Positions 24,464-33,775 are shown, counted from the stretch's first letter. The stretch: 64,000 nucleotides of DNA from Streptomyces olindensis (GCA_000696115.1 JJOH01000097.1:124001-188000), one strand, 5' to 3'. Numbers and translations: made by a program. The notes: generated by a model not told the origin, from the sequence alone.

Positions 24464-25963
24464 GTGGCGCAGTGGACCTCGGCCGTGGGGGCGGCGCAGC
24501 TCGCCCGGCTCCTCAAGTCCCAGCAGGACCGCCCGGCGGGACCCGGCGCCCGGCGCCCGCCCGCCTATCGCGCCCTCGCCGACGGCATCCGACTGCTGGT
24601 GCTCGAAGGCCGGGTCCCGGTGGCCGCCCGGCTGCCCGCCGAGCGGGAACTCGCCCTCTCCCTCTCCGTCAGCCGTACGACGGTCGCCGCCGCCTACGAG
24701 GCACTGCGCGGCGAGGGGTTCCTGGAGTCGCGGCGGGGCGCGGGCAGTTGGACCGCCGTGCCGGCCGGGAACCCGGTGCCCGCGCGCGGCCTGGAACCTC
24801 TGCCGCCCGAGGCCCTGGGGTCCATGATCGACCTGGGCTGCGCGGCGCTTCCGGCCCCCGAGCCGTGGCTCACCCGGGCGGTCCAGGGCGCGTTGGAGGA
24901 GCTGCCGCCGTACGCGCACACGCACGGCGACTACCCCGCCGGGCTGCCCGCGCTGCGGTCGATGATCGCCGAGCGCTACACCGTGCGCGGGATCCCCACC
25001 ATGCCCGAGCAGATCATGGTGACGACCGGGGCGATGGGCGCGATCGACGCGATCTGTCATCTGTTCGGCGGGCGCGGGGAGCGCATCGCCGTCGAGTCGC
25101 CCTCCTACGCCAACATCCTCCAGCTGATGCGGGAGGCCGGGGCCCGGCTCGTGCCCGTCGCGATGGCCGAGGGGCTCACCGGCTGGGACATGGACCGCTG
25201 GCGGCAGGTCCTGCGGGACGCCGCGCCGCGGATCGCGTACGTCGTCGCCGACTTCCACAACCCGACCGGTGCGCTCGCCGACGAGGACCAGCGGCGGCGG
25301 CTGGTGGACGCGGCGCGGTCCGCCGGGACCGTGCTGATCGCCGACGAGACGATGACCGAGCTGTGGCTCGACGCGGAGGTGCGGATGCCGCGGCCGGTGT
25401 GCGCGTTCGACCCGGCGGGTTCGACCGTGATCACGGTGGGGTCGGCCAGCAAGGCGTTCTGGGCCGGCATGCGCATCGGGTGGGTGCGGGCCGCGCCGGA
25501 CGTGATCCGCAGCCTGGTCGCCGCACGGGCCTATGCCGATCTCGGTACGCCGGTGCTGGAGCAGCTGGCCGTCAACTGGCTGTTCGGCACCGGGGGTTGG
25601 GAGCAGGCCGTGCAGGTCCGGCGGGAACAGGCCAGGTCGAACCGGGACGAGCTGGTGGCGGCCGTGCGACGTGAGTTGCCCGGGTGGGAGTTCGAGGTGC
25701 CGCAGGGCGGGCTGACGCTGTGGGTGCGGACCGGGGGGCTGTCCGGCTCGCGGCTCGCGGAGGCGGGGGAGCGCGTGGGGGTGCGGGTGCCGTCCGGGCC
25801 GCGGTTCGGGGTGGACGGGGCGTTCGAGGGGTATGTGCGGTTGCCGTTCACCGTGGGCGGGGCGGTGGCGGAGGAGGCGGCCGTGCGGTTGGCCGCGGCG
25901 GCGGGGCTGGTGGAGTCGGGCGGCGTGGGGGGCGGTGAGGCGCCGCGTACGTTCGTGGCCTAG
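24464..25963 (+). CDS. yczR: MocR-family regulator (YczR-like; GntR-aminotransferase fusion)
   Basis: A 499-residue fusion. The GntR winged helix is at about residues 35-105 (AYRALADGIRLLVLEGRVPVA, LPAERELALSLSVSRTTVAAAY). It is followed by a fold-type I aminotransferase-like domain with PLP-lysine candidate VGSASKAFWAGMRIGWVRA, DFHNPTGALADED and a C-terminal PSGPRFGVDGAFEGYVRLPF. Such proteins use PLP as effector. GTG at 24464 is chosen because GGGGAAGGTGG precedes it and the helix-turn-helix is complete. Divergent yczE is its likely target. Confidence 0.87.
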   Translation: MAQWTSAVGAAQLARLLKSQQDRPAGPGARRPPAYRALADGIRLLVLEGRVPVAARLPAERELALSLSVSRTTVAAAYEALRGEGFLESRRGAGSWTAVPAGNPVPARGLEPLPPEALGSMIDLGCAALPAPEPWLTRAVQGALEELPPYAHTHGDYPAGLPALRSMIAERYTVRGIPTMPEQIMVTTGAMGAIDAICHLFGGRGERIAVESPSYANILQLMREAGARLVPVAMAEGLTGWDMDRWRQVLRDAAPRIAYVVADFHNPTGALADEDQRRRLVDAARSAGTVLIADETMTELWLDAEVRMPRPVCAFDPAGSTVITVGSASKAFWAGMRIGWVRAAPDVIRSLVAARAYADLGTPVLEQLAVNWLFGTGGWEQAVQVRREQARSNRDELVAAVRRELPGWEFEVPQGGLTLWVRTGGLSGSRLAEAGERVGVRVPSGPRFGVDGAFEGYVRLPFTVGGAVAEEAAVRLAAAAGLVESGGVGGGEAPRTFVA

Positions 25964-25996
25964 TGCCGGACGGCGGTGCGGGTGGAGCCGGTGTGC

Positions 25997-27760
25997 CTAA
26001 CCCCGCTTCGCCTCCGTCGGTTTGGTCAGGACCGGAACCGGATTCGGCAGAGGGTCCTTGGTGACGACCGGTACCCGTTCGGGCTGCGGCTCGGGCGTGT
26101 CCGCGACCTGGACCGGAACGGGTTCGGGCTGCGGCTCCGGCGTCTTCGAGGCCACCGCCACCGGCGCGGGCTCCGGTTCCCTGTCCGTCTGGACCGGTTC
26201 CGGCTCGCCCGGCACCCCGTCCGGCTCCGGGACCGTCTCCCCGTCCGCCGGTGTCGTCCGGGGTGGGAGGAGGGCCAGGACCGCCTCGCGGTGGGCGTCC
26301 GGGGTCGCGTCGTCGTACGGGTTCGGGGTGGCCGGGACCTGGAGGCGGTGGACCGGGCCCGTGCCCAGGCGGGCGTAGCCCCGGCCGGGCGGGACCTGGT
26401 CGACGGGGGTGGTGTGCGGGGGCGCGCCGAGGGCCGACTCGAGTTGATCCGCCGTCGCCGGGCCGAGGACCACGCGGGCCCGGGTGTGCTGCCGCACCGG
26501 CTCGCTCAGGGCGTCCAGGCAGTCCAACTGGTCGGCCACGACCACCGTCACGTTCGCCGGGCGGCCGTGCCGGAGCGGAACCTGGAGCAGGGACTGCGGG
26601 TCCTTGCGGTCGTCCGCCGCGGCCAGGTGGGTGAACGCGGTCGGGCGGTCCAGGAGGATCCACAACGGTCGCTTGGTGTCGTCGGGCGGCGGCTGGCCGG
26701 CCTGGTGGGCGCGGTTGGCGGCGATGAGACGGCGCTCCGTCTCGGTCGCGGCCCACTCCAGGCTGGCCAGGGCTCCGGTCAGGCCGCACTCGACGGCCAG
26801 GACGCCGTCCCGGCCGGTCAGACAGGCGTACTCGCCGGTGCCGCCGCCGTCGACGATCACCACGTCGCCGTGCTGGAGGGCCTGCAGGGCGATCGACCTC
26901 AGCAGCGTGGAGGTGCCGCTGCCCGGCTGGCCGAGGGCGAGCAGGTGGGGCTCGGTCGAGCGCAGACCCGTGCGCCAGACGACCGGGGGCACGTCGCGTC
27001 GCTGCTCACCGTAGGTGAGGGGGAGGGTGCGCCGGACCTCGGTCGGGTCGGTGAAGCCGAGGACGGTCTCGCCGGGCGCGGTGACGAAACGCTGGGCGGT
27101 GATGTCGACGGGCAGCGGCAGGAGCACGCCGACCGTCAACTGGTTGCCCTCCTCGTCCCACGTGAAGTGGTATTCGCGGCCCCGGCCCGACTTGGCGACG
27201 AGGAGGTGCTCGATCCGGGCGCGGGCCTCGGCCTCGCTGTCGGTGAAGTACGCCGGGTAGCGGACCACCAGGTGCGAGATGCGGCCGCCGCCGTCGAACG
27301 CGTAGGTGGGGAACGCCTTGTCCCACGCCCCGCCGTGGGCGTACAGCGGCTCGGGGTCCTCGGCGGTGGAGAAGTACGGCACCAGCGCCTCGTACAGCGA
27401 CTTCAGGCGCCGGCTCTGCATCTCGTCGGGCCCGTCGGGCGACGCAGGGGCGCGGTCCCGGCCCTGCCAGGCCGCCGCCGTCATCAGGGTGATGACGGCG
27501 AGCAGCGGCCCGTACGGCACCAGCGCCACGACCAGGATCACGGAGGCCACCAGGAACAGCAGGGCCCCCCGTCTCTCCTTGGGGGTGTCGGCCCATCTGC
27601 GCCGCCCGGCCGCTGCCAGCCGGCGCAGACCGCGCGTGATCGTGATCAGCGGATGGAGGACGTCCGTGGCGCTGTCGGCGGCCGTCCGGGCCAGCTCCCG
27701 GCTCCGGGCGAGCTGCGCGCTGCCGTTGCTCAGAATGCGGGGGAGGGGGCGCCGGGCCAC
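25997..27760 (-). CDS. FtsK/SpoIIIE-like membrane ATPase with altered Walker A
   Basis: A 587-residue protein. Two membrane segments at about 67-105 (RRGALLFLVASVILVVALV and the following helix) precede a mixed domain, then an FtsK-like ATPase core (about 255-480). Its P-loop reads GQPGSGTSTLL: threonine stands where the nucleotide-binding lysine belongs. GDVVIVDGGGTGEY and RPLWILLDRPTAF resemble later core motifs. The tail (about 500-587) is a Pro-Glu-Val repeat region (PEPQPEPVPV). GTG start follows GGAGGCAGTA. The gene is preceded by a 64-residue membrane protein in the same direction. A role in DNA transfer or secretion is possible but not shown. Confidence 0.72.
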   Translation of the reverse strand: MARRPLPRILSNGSAQLARSRELARTAADSATDVLHPLITITRGLRRLAAAGRRRWADTPKERRGALLFLVASVILVVALVPYGPLLAVITLMTAAAWQGRDRAPASPDGPDEMQSRRLKSLYEALVPYFSTAEDPEPLYAHGGAWDKAFPTYAFDGGGRISHLVVRYPAYFTDSEAEARARIEHLLVAKSGRGREYHFTWDEEGNQLTVGVLLPLPVDITAQRFVTAPGETVLGFTDPTEVRRTLPLTYGEQRRDVPPVVWRTGLRSTEPHLLALGQPGSGTSTLLRSIALQALQHGDVVIVDGGGTGEYACLTGRDGVLAVECGLTGALASLEWAATETERRLIAANRAHQAGQPPPDDTKRPLWILLDRPTAFTHLAAADDRKDPQSLLQVPLRHGRPANVTVVVADQLDCLDALSEPVRQHTRARVVLGPATADQLESALGAPPHTTPVDQVPPGRGYARLGTGPVHRLQVPATPNPYDDATPDAHREAVLALLPPRTTPADGETVPEPDGVPGEPEPVQTDREPEPAPVAVASKTPEPQPEPVPVQVADTPEPQPERVPVVTKDPLPNPVPVLTKPTEAKRG

Positions 27761-27797
27761 TACTGCCTCCAGATCGGTGCGTAAGGGGAGCGGGGCG

Positions 27798-27992
27798 TCA
27801 GAACTTGATTCCGCCGAGGAGGCTCGCCAGGCTCTCGCCGCCCGCCTTGATGCTCGGGGCGATGGCCGTGCTCGCCAGGTAGAAGCCGAACAGCATGGCG
27901 ACCACCGCGTGCGAGGCTTTCAGGCCGTCCTTGCGGAAGAAGATGAAGACGACGATGCCGAGCAGGACCACGCCTGAGATGGACAGGATCAT
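27798..27992 (-). CDS. Small two-helix membrane protein (64 aa)
   Basis: Starts MILSISGVVLLGIVVFIFF, a clear membrane helix, then a short Lys/His-containing loop and a second helix (AVVAMLFGFYLASTAI). It ends in a soluble Gly/Ser segment. ATG follows AGGAGACCTCAA. It precedes the FtsK-like gene by 37 bases and is probably co-transcribed and functionally linked. On the minus strand, TTCACC and TATGGA 18 bases apart near 28048-28077 may be its promoter. No family name is known to me. Confidence 0.75.
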   Translation of the reverse strand: MILSISGVVLLGIVVFIFFRKDGLKASHAVVAMLFGFYLASTAIAPSIKAGGESLASLLGGIKF

Positions 27993-28289
27993 TTGAGGTC
28001 TCCTGGTTCGCGGGGACAGTCACCATGAGTGCTTCCAGGCTCACAGGATGTATCCATACGATAAAAGGTGCAACTGGGTGAAATATGGACTATTTCCCTC
28101 CGACTGGCGGCGTGGTTCCCGACCGGGCTGAGCTGGACCGTTGCGCACGACCCGGTCTCTGCTGATCTTTACCTCGGGCACATCGGGTCATGTGCCGCGC
28201 GAGCCAGTACCCTGGCGATTCACTCGTACGGCTGCGGCCCCCGCAGGCGTACCCACCCGACGCTGCGCAGTGGAGAGGCGGTCCGTCCG

Positions 28290-28682
28290 ATGACCGAAGT
28301 CCCCGACCCCGAGGTCGTGGAGCTGGCGACCAAGATCTTCGATCTGGCCCGGCGGGGACAGACCGAGGCGCTCGTGGCGTACGTCGACGCGGGTGTTCCG
28401 GCCAACCTCACCAACGACCGGGGCGACTCGCTCGTCATGCTCGCCGCCTACCACGGCCACTCCGACGCGGTGCGCGCACTGCTCGACCGCGGCGCCGAGG
28501 CCGACCGGGTGAACGACCGAGGCCAGACCCCGCTCGCGGGAGCCGTGTTCAAGGGGGAGACCGATGTGATCAAGGCCCTCCTGGAGGGCGGCGCCGACCC
28601 GTCCGCGGGCACGCCCTCGGCCGTCGACACCGCGCGCATGTTCGGCCGGACGGAACTGCTCGAACTGTTCGGCGAGCACTGA
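28290..28682 (+). CDS. Ankyrin-repeat protein
   Basis: A 130-residue soluble protein made of about three ankyrin repeats: ALVAYVDAGVPANLTNDRGDS, LAAYHGHSDAVRALLDRGAE, and TPLAGAVFKGETDVIKALLEGGADPS, with a capping helix. These repeats mediate protein binding; the partner is unknown. ATG at 28290 follows GGAGAGG; the open frame upstream to 28068 has no coding character. It stands alone, with 300 bases before the next annotated gene apart from a short peptide frame. Confidence 0.9.
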   Translation: MTEVPDPEVVELATKIFDLARRGQTEALVAYVDAGVPANLTNDRGDSLVMLAAYHGHSDAVRALLDRGAEADRVNDRGQTPLAGAVFKGETDVIKALLEGGADPSAGTPSAVDTARMFGRTELLELFGEH

Positions 28683-28877
28683 GCCGACCGGTCTGACCTG
28701 GAACGACTAAGAAAACGGGGGAGGCGGTACAGGGCCGCCGAAATTTCGGTCGCGGCAGACGGAAGTGCCGAGTCATCATGACGACGTGGTTCACGGACGT
28801 GATGGTTGGGCAGGTGTTGCCGCACCGCGCGGGCCGTGACGCGGTCCGCAAGGGCCACCGACGAGAGGCAGAGGAAG

Positions 28878-28937
28878 ATGGTCTACAGCAAGCAGGAAAC
28901 GGCGGGCACTCCGACGTGTTGTCGCGCGGCCAGGTAG
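28878..28937 (+). CDS. 19-residue Cys-Cys peptide (possible leader peptide)
   Basis: ATG with a strong GAGGAAG ribosome-binding site starts a 19-codon frame, MVYSKQETAGTPTCCRAAR, ending in TAG 45 bases before the HEAT-like gene. Short upstream frames with adjacent cysteines act as cysteine-responsive attenuators in mycobacteria, and similarly short leader peptides are annotated in Streptomyces, so a regulatory peptide is the best guess. The remainder of 28683-28982 shows no other gene. Confidence 0.55.
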   Translation: MVYSKQETAGTPTCCRAAR

Positions 28938-28982
28938 TACACGTCCCCGGTTGCGTCGACGCTTGATGTGAGGCTGTTTCCC

Positions 28983-30401
28983 ATGTTCGATCCGGTCATA
29001 GCGCCCAGCGGTACGCTGCTCGGCCTGCTCCAGCGGGGCCGCGGCGACGGCACACTGCACGCGCTCACCGCCCCGCGCCCCGAGGCGCTCGCGGCGCTGA
29101 ACCACTGCGTGCTGCGCGACCCCCGCCACGACTGGCAGGTGGAGAACCGCTCCCTCTACTACGCCCGCCTCTACCTCGACCTGAACGGCGAGCTGGACGC
29201 GGTCGAGGCCCACCTCTTCGACGCCGAGGACGTCCTCGACACCGACGAGTCACGCACCGGCCTCGCCCTCGCCGTCCTCGGACACCTCGCCTCCTACGGC
29301 AGGCGGGACGCGCTCGAACTGCTGCGCAGGTACGCCGCCCACGGCACCAACTGGGCCTGGGCCCTCGACGAGCTGGCCCTCAGGGACGACGACGCGGGCC
29401 TGCGCGCCCTCGCCGCACCCGTCCTCGCGCGCTTCCCCACCGATCCGGAGGGGGATGCCGAGCTGGCCGCCACCGTCCGGGACGCCTTCGAGCCCCGGCC
29501 GTGGCGACTGTGGGCCGAGGACCCCCGCGAATCCGTCGCCACGCGCGTGCGTGCCGCCCACGAAGCCGGCTGTTTCGACCGCTGGCAGCGGCAGATGCGA
29601 CCGGCCGGGCCCCGCCCCGGATGGAGCGTGCAAGCCGTCTTCGAATGGGCCCAGCAGGGCATCGACCGGGGCGCGGCCCTCCATGTCCCGGCAGCCCGCT
29701 GTCTCTCCGCCGTGGCGGGCCCCGAGGACCGGGCCGAGATCGTCCAGGCCGCCAAGGACGGCGGCGACGGGGCCCGGTGCACGGCCCTGCGCTACCTCGC
29801 CGACGGCAACGATCCCGACGCCCTCGACCTGATCGAGGGCGCCGTGGCCACCGGTTCGACGCTCGTCGTGGACGCCGCCGTCGACGCCTTCGAGCGCATG
29901 CGCTCGGTCGCCGCCGTCGACCGGGCCCGCGGCTGGGCCCGGCGGCCGGACGCCCTCGGCGCCGCCGCCGGACGCGTCCTCGCCTGCCGGGGCGGAGCGC
30001 AGGACCGCGACCTGGTCCTCGCCGCCCTGCGCGAGGCCGTACGGGGCGAAGGACCGGACGCACCGACCCTGTGGACCCTCGTCGACGGCACCGGACGGCT
30101 CGGCATCGCCTGCGCCGCGCCCGTCCTGCGCCACGTCTACCGCGAGACCGCCTCCTCCCATCTGCGCGGCCGGGCCGCCCGGGCCCTCGCCGCCACCGAC
30201 CCCTCCTTCGCCACCGGCTTCGCCGTCGAGTGCCTGTGGGACTGCGAGGAGACCACCCGCGAACTCGCCGCCCGGCACGCCGAGACCGGCGACACCCGCG
30301 TCGTCGAGCGACTGCGCCGGCTCGCCGCCGACCCCGCCGAGGAGGCCGAGGTGCAGACGGCCGTCCGCAGCCGCATCGGCCCCGAGGAGCCCGCTGTGTG
30401 A
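28983..30401 (+). CDS. HEAT-repeat-like protein
   Basis: A 472-residue, all-helical, Ala/Leu/Arg-rich protein with repeating helix pairs (for example ALAVLGHLASYGRRDALELLRRY, RCTALRYLADGNDPDALDLI, AAPVLRHVYRETASSHLRGRAARALAA). This is the pattern of HEAT or PBS-lyase-type repeats used for protein binding. No catalytic motif, signal peptide or membrane segment is present. ATG at 28983 follows GTGAGG; a GTG at 28968 would add five residues. The Cys-Cys peptide frame just upstream may control it. Confidence 0.8.
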   Translation: MFDPVIAPSGTLLGLLQRGRGDGTLHALTAPRPEALAALNHCVLRDPRHDWQVENRSLYYARLYLDLNGELDAVEAHLFDAEDVLDTDESRTGLALAVLGHLASYGRRDALELLRRYAAHGTNWAWALDELALRDDDAGLRALAAPVLARFPTDPEGDAELAATVRDAFEPRPWRLWAEDPRESVATRVRAAHEAGCFDRWQRQMRPAGPRPGWSVQAVFEWAQQGIDRGAALHVPAARCLSAVAGPEDRAEIVQAAKDGGDGARCTALRYLADGNDPDALDLIEGAVATGSTLVVDAAVDAFERMRSVAAVDRARGWARRPDALGAAAGRVLACRGGAQDRDLVLAALREAVRGEGPDAPTLWTLVDGTGRLGIACAAPVLRHVYRETASSHLRGRAARALAATDPSFATGFAVECLWDCEETTRELAARHAETGDTRVVERLRRLAADPAEEAEVQTAVRSRIGPEEPAV

Positions 30402-30585
30402 CCCCTCTCGCGAGAAAACCAAGGCGGAATCAGGCCGCGGAGGTGAACGTGGGGTGACTCGCGGGTCAGGCTGGCATGGACACGGCCTGACCTGCGCGGG
30501 TGCGCCTCAGAACGCTCATAGGACGTTCCTCGTTCGGAAAGATCCACGTTGACGCGGCCACGTCCGGCACGGCGACAACACCGGT

Positions 30586-31713
30586 ATGCGTGTCGTCATC
30601 GTGACCGAATCCTTTCCCCCCGACGTGAACGGCGTGGCCCACTGCGCGCTCCAGACCGCCCGGCACCTCGTCGAGCGCGGTCACGCCCCCGTCGTCGTCG
30701 CCCCGGCCCCCGCACCCGGGAACAAGCCCGACGCGTCCGCGCCGTGCCCCGTCGTCCACGTCCCCTCCCTTCCGCTCCCCGGCTACCCCCAGGTCCGCGT
30801 CGCCCTCCCCAGCCGACGCCTGGCCGCCACCCTCATCGAGCACCGAGCCGATGTCGTCCACCTGGCCAGCCCCTTCGTCCTCGGCGTACGCGGCATGGCC
30901 GCCGCCGCCCGCCTCGGCACCCCCGCCGTCGCCGTGTACCAGACCGACCTGGCCGGATACGCCCGTACCTACATGGGCGCCGGAGAGGCCGCCGCCTGGC
31001 GGCGCATCCGCTCCGTCCACGGCGCCGCCGACCTCACCCTCGCCCCGTCCAGTGCCGCCCTGAACGACCTGGAGACGCACGGGGTGCCCCGGGTCAAGCT
31101 GTGGCCGCGCGGCGTGGACACCGAACGGTTCCGGCCCGACCGCCGCGACGAGGCCCTGCGCCGCGAACTCGCCCCGAACGGAGAGCTGATCGTCGGCTAC
31201 GTCGGCCGGCTCGCCCCCGAGAAGCAGGTCGAACTCCTCGCCGGCGCCTGCGGCCTGGAAGGCGTCCGGGTCGTGGTCGTCGGCGACGGGCCCAGCCGGC
31301 CCTCACTGGAGCAGGCGCTCCCCGGGGCCGTCTTCCTCGGCCGCCGCACCGGCGACGACCTCGCCCGGGTCTTCGCCTCGCTGGACCTCTTCGTGCACAC
31401 GGGCCCGTTCGAGACCTTCTGCCAGACCGTCCAGGAGGCCATGGCCAGCGGCCTGCCCGTCGTGGCGCCCGCCGCGGGCGGGCCCCTGGACCTGGTCGCC
31501 CACGGGCACACCGGGCTGCTCGTGCCGCCGCGCGACGCGACCGCCGTCCGGGACGCGGTGCGCGCCCTGGCCGCCGACCCCGGGCTGCGGACCGCCTTCG
31601 GCGCCGCCGGGCGGGCCATGGTCGAGGGCCGCACCTGGGCGGCCGTCGGCGACCAGCTGATCGGGCACTACGCGCACGTGCTCGCCGGGCGCCGGACGGC
31701 GGTGGCGGCATGA
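30586..31713 (+). CDS. GT4 glycosyltransferase, probable mannosyltransferase (MgtA-like)
   Basis: A 375-residue GT-B enzyme. N-terminal VTESFPPDVNGVAHCALQTARHL and DLAGYARTYMG, then YVGRLAPEKQVELL, VVVGDGPSRPSLEQALP and the retaining-enzyme EX7E motif FETFCQTVQEAM. Actinobacterial relatives such as MgtA transfer mannose from GDP-mannose to diacylglycerol-linked acceptors. It is first in a coupled operon with a second GT4 gene and an SGNH hydrolase (four-base overlaps), suggesting one glycolipid pathway. Donor and acceptor are inferred from the family. Confidence 0.85.
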   Translation: MRVVIVTESFPPDVNGVAHCALQTARHLVERGHAPVVVAPAPAPGNKPDASAPCPVVHVPSLPLPGYPQVRVALPSRRLAATLIEHRADVVHLASPFVLGVRGMAAAARLGTPAVAVYQTDLAGYARTYMGAGEAAAWRRIRSVHGAADLTLAPSSAALNDLETHGVPRVKLWPRGVDTERFRPDRRDEALRRELAPNGELIVGYVGRLAPEKQVELLAGACGLEGVRVVVVGDGPSRPSLEQALPGAVFLGRRTGDDLARVFASLDLFVHTGPFETFCQTVQEAMASGLPVVAPAAGGPLDLVAHGHTGLLVPPRDATAVRDAVRALAADPGLRTAFGAAGRAMVEGRTWAAVGDQLIGHYAHVLAGRRTAVAA

Positions 31714-32888
31714 ACCCGGGAGGCCACAACAGCCGGTCGCTGCGGATCGTCCGGCTCGCGAACTTTGTCGCGCCCGCGTCCGGCGGTCTGCGCACCGCGC
31801 TGCGCGAGCTCGGCAAGGGATTCAAGGCGGCGGGGCACGAGCCCGTCCTGGTGATCCCCGGCGAGCGTTTCAGCGACCGCGAGACCGAGCAGGGGCGGGT
31901 GATCACCCTCCCCGGGCCGCTGCTGCCCGGCACCGGCGGCTACCGCGTCCTCGCCGACAAGCGGCGGGTGGCCCGGCTGCTGGAGGAGCTGGCGCCGGAC
32001 CGGCTGGAGGTGTCCGACCGGACGACCCTCAGGTGGACCGGCAAGTGGGCGCGGCGCGCCCGGGTCCCGGCCGTGATGGTCTCCCACGAGACCGCCGACG
32101 GTGTCCTGCGCACCTGGGGCCTGCCCGAGGGGGCCGCCCGGCGCGCCGCCGACGCCCTCAACGTCCGTACGGCCCACACGTACGCGCGCGTGGTGTGCAC
32201 CACCGAGTTCGCCGAGCGGGAGTTCGTGCGGATCGGGGCCCGCAACGTCGTCCGGGCACCGCTCGGCGTCGACCTGGTGCAGCGACACCCCGCCCTGCGC
32301 GACCCGCAGCTGCGGGCCCGGCACGCGCGCGGGGACGAGACGCTGCTCGTGATGTGCTCGCGGCTGTCCGTGGAGAAGCGTCCCGGGACGGCGCTGGACG
32401 CCCTGGAGGCGCTGCGGCGGCGCGGGCGGCGGGCGGTGCTGGTGGTGGCCGGGGACGGTCCGCTGCGCGCGCGGCTCGAACAGCGGGCCCGTGAGAGCGG
32501 CCTGCCGGTCACCTTCCTCGGGCACGTCTCCGACCGCGGGCTGCTCGGCGCGCTCCAGGCGTCCGCCGACGTGGCCCTGGCGCCCGGGCCCGCCGAGACC
32601 TTCGGGCTCGCCGCGCTGGAGGCCATGGCGTGCGGCACGCCCGTGGTGGCGAGCGCGTCGTCCGCGCTGCCGGAGGTGATCGGCTCCGCCGGCGCCGTCG
32701 CCGCGGACCACGGGGAGGCCTTCGCGGACGCCGTGGACCTGCTGCTGGAACGCCTGGAGGCGGACCGCCGCGAGGCCGCACGCGCGCGTGCGGAGTGCTT
32801 CGGGTGGAACGCGGCCGTCGACGCGTTCCTGGCCGCCCATGACGCGGACGTCCCCGTGCGGCCGTACGTGCCCGGAGGCGTGGCATGA
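31710..32888 (+). CDS. GT4 glycosyltransferase
   Basis: A 392-residue GT-B glycosyltransferase distinct from its upstream neighbour. Motifs: RLANFVAPASGGLRTALRELG, SHETADGVLRTWGLPEG, SRLSVEKRPGTALDAL, VVAGDGPLRARLE and the EX7E segment AETFGLAALEAMACG. ATG overlaps the upstream TGA and its own stop overlaps the next ATG, so all three genes are translationally coupled. It probably extends the product of the first transferase. No membrane helix is present, so it acts at the inner membrane surface. Confidence 0.87.
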   Translation: MNPGGHNSRSLRIVRLANFVAPASGGLRTALRELGKGFKAAGHEPVLVIPGERFSDRETEQGRVITLPGPLLPGTGGYRVLADKRRVARLLEELAPDRLEVSDRTTLRWTGKWARRARVPAVMVSHETADGVLRTWGLPEGAARRAADALNVRTAHTYARVVCTTEFAEREFVRIGARNVVRAPLGVDLVQRHPALRDPQLRARHARGDETLLVMCSRLSVEKRPGTALDALEALRRRGRRAVLVVAGDGPLRARLEQRARESGLPVTFLGHVSDRGLLGALQASADVALAPGPAETFGLAALEAMACGTPVVASASSALPEVIGSAGAVAADHGEAFADAVDLLLERLEADRREAARARAECFGWNAAVDAFLAAHDADVPVRPYVPGGVA

Positions 32889-33769
32889 GAGCCGCGCGGT
32901 GCGCGGGGCCCTCGCGGTGGGACGGGCCCCCGCGGTTCGTGGCCCTGGGCGACTCGCTGACCGAGGGCGTGGGCGACCCCGTGGGGGACGGGTGGCGCGG
33001 CTGGGCCGCGCTGCTCGCCGACGGGCTCACCGGGACGCCCGCGTCCTTCACCAACCTGGCCGTGAGCGGGTCGCAGACCCGGGACGTGCTGGAGCGACAG
33101 CTGCCCGCCGCGCTGGAGCTGCGGCCCGACCTCGTGTCCGTCGTCGTCGGCGTCAACGACACCCTGCGCTGCACCTTCGACATCCAGGCCGTGGCGGCCC
33201 GCCTCGACCAGGTGTACGCGGCGCTCACCGAGCAGGGCGCGGTGCTGCTCACCGCGTGCCTGCCCGACCCGGGCGCGATGCTCGGGCTGCCGGGGGCACT
33301 CGCGCATCCGCTGGCCCGGCGGCAACGGGCCGTGAACACGGTGGTGCACGCCCTGTCCGACCGGTACGGAGCGCTCCACCTGCACGCGTGCGAGGGCGAC
33401 TGGATCACCGACCGCGCCCTGTGGAGCGCGGACCGGCTGCACCCCGGGGAGCGGGGGCACCGGCAACTGGCCCTGCGCTTCCACGCGCTGCTCGCCGGGC
33501 ACGGCCTCGCGACCGGGCCCGCGCCCTCACCCGAGCCGGAGTTCCCCGCCCCGACGACATCCGCGAGCCTGTGGTGGCTGGCCACGGCCGGTACCGGCTG
33601 GGTGGCACGCCGGTGCACCGACCTGTTGCCCCAGCTCCTGACCCTCGCCGCCGACGAGCTCCGGCACCGCGCCCGGGGCACCAGCGCCCGGCTCGACCTA
33701 CGGGCCTCCGCGGCGGTGTCGGCGGCCCTCGCCGCGCTGTCCGTGGCGGAACAGCCGGACGCGGCCTGA
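32885..33769 (+). CDS. SGNH/GDSL-family hydrolase
   Basis: A 294-residue esterase-like protein without signal peptide. Block I is ALGDSLTEGVGD (Ser24), block II NLAVSGSQTRDVL, block III VVVGVNDTLR, block V ADRLHPGERGHRQLA with the Asp-x-x-His pair, so the catalytic set is complete. About 90 residues follow the last block and are unassigned. Coupled by a four-base overlap to the two glycosyltransferases, it may act on an acyl group of the same glycoconjugate, but this is inference. Confidence 0.87.
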   Translation: MRAARCAGPSRWDGPPRFVALGDSLTEGVGDPVGDGWRGWAALLADGLTGTPASFTNLAVSGSQTRDVLERQLPAALELRPDLVSVVVGVNDTLRCTFDIQAVAARLDQVYAALTEQGAVLLTACLPDPGAMLGLPGALAHPLARRQRAVNTVVHALSDRYGALHLHACEGDWITDRALWSADRLHPGERGHRQLALRFHALLAGHGLATGPAPSPEPEFPAPTTSASLWWLATAGTGWVARRCTDLLPQLLTLAADELRHRARGTSARLDLRASAAVSAALAALSVAEQPDAA

Positions 33770-33775
33770 CCGGGA

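Noticed and set aside
28778..28966. 62-codon frame ahead of the HEAT-like gene
   Set aside because: Competes with the better-supported 19-codon frame that has a strong ribosome-binding site; no family features.
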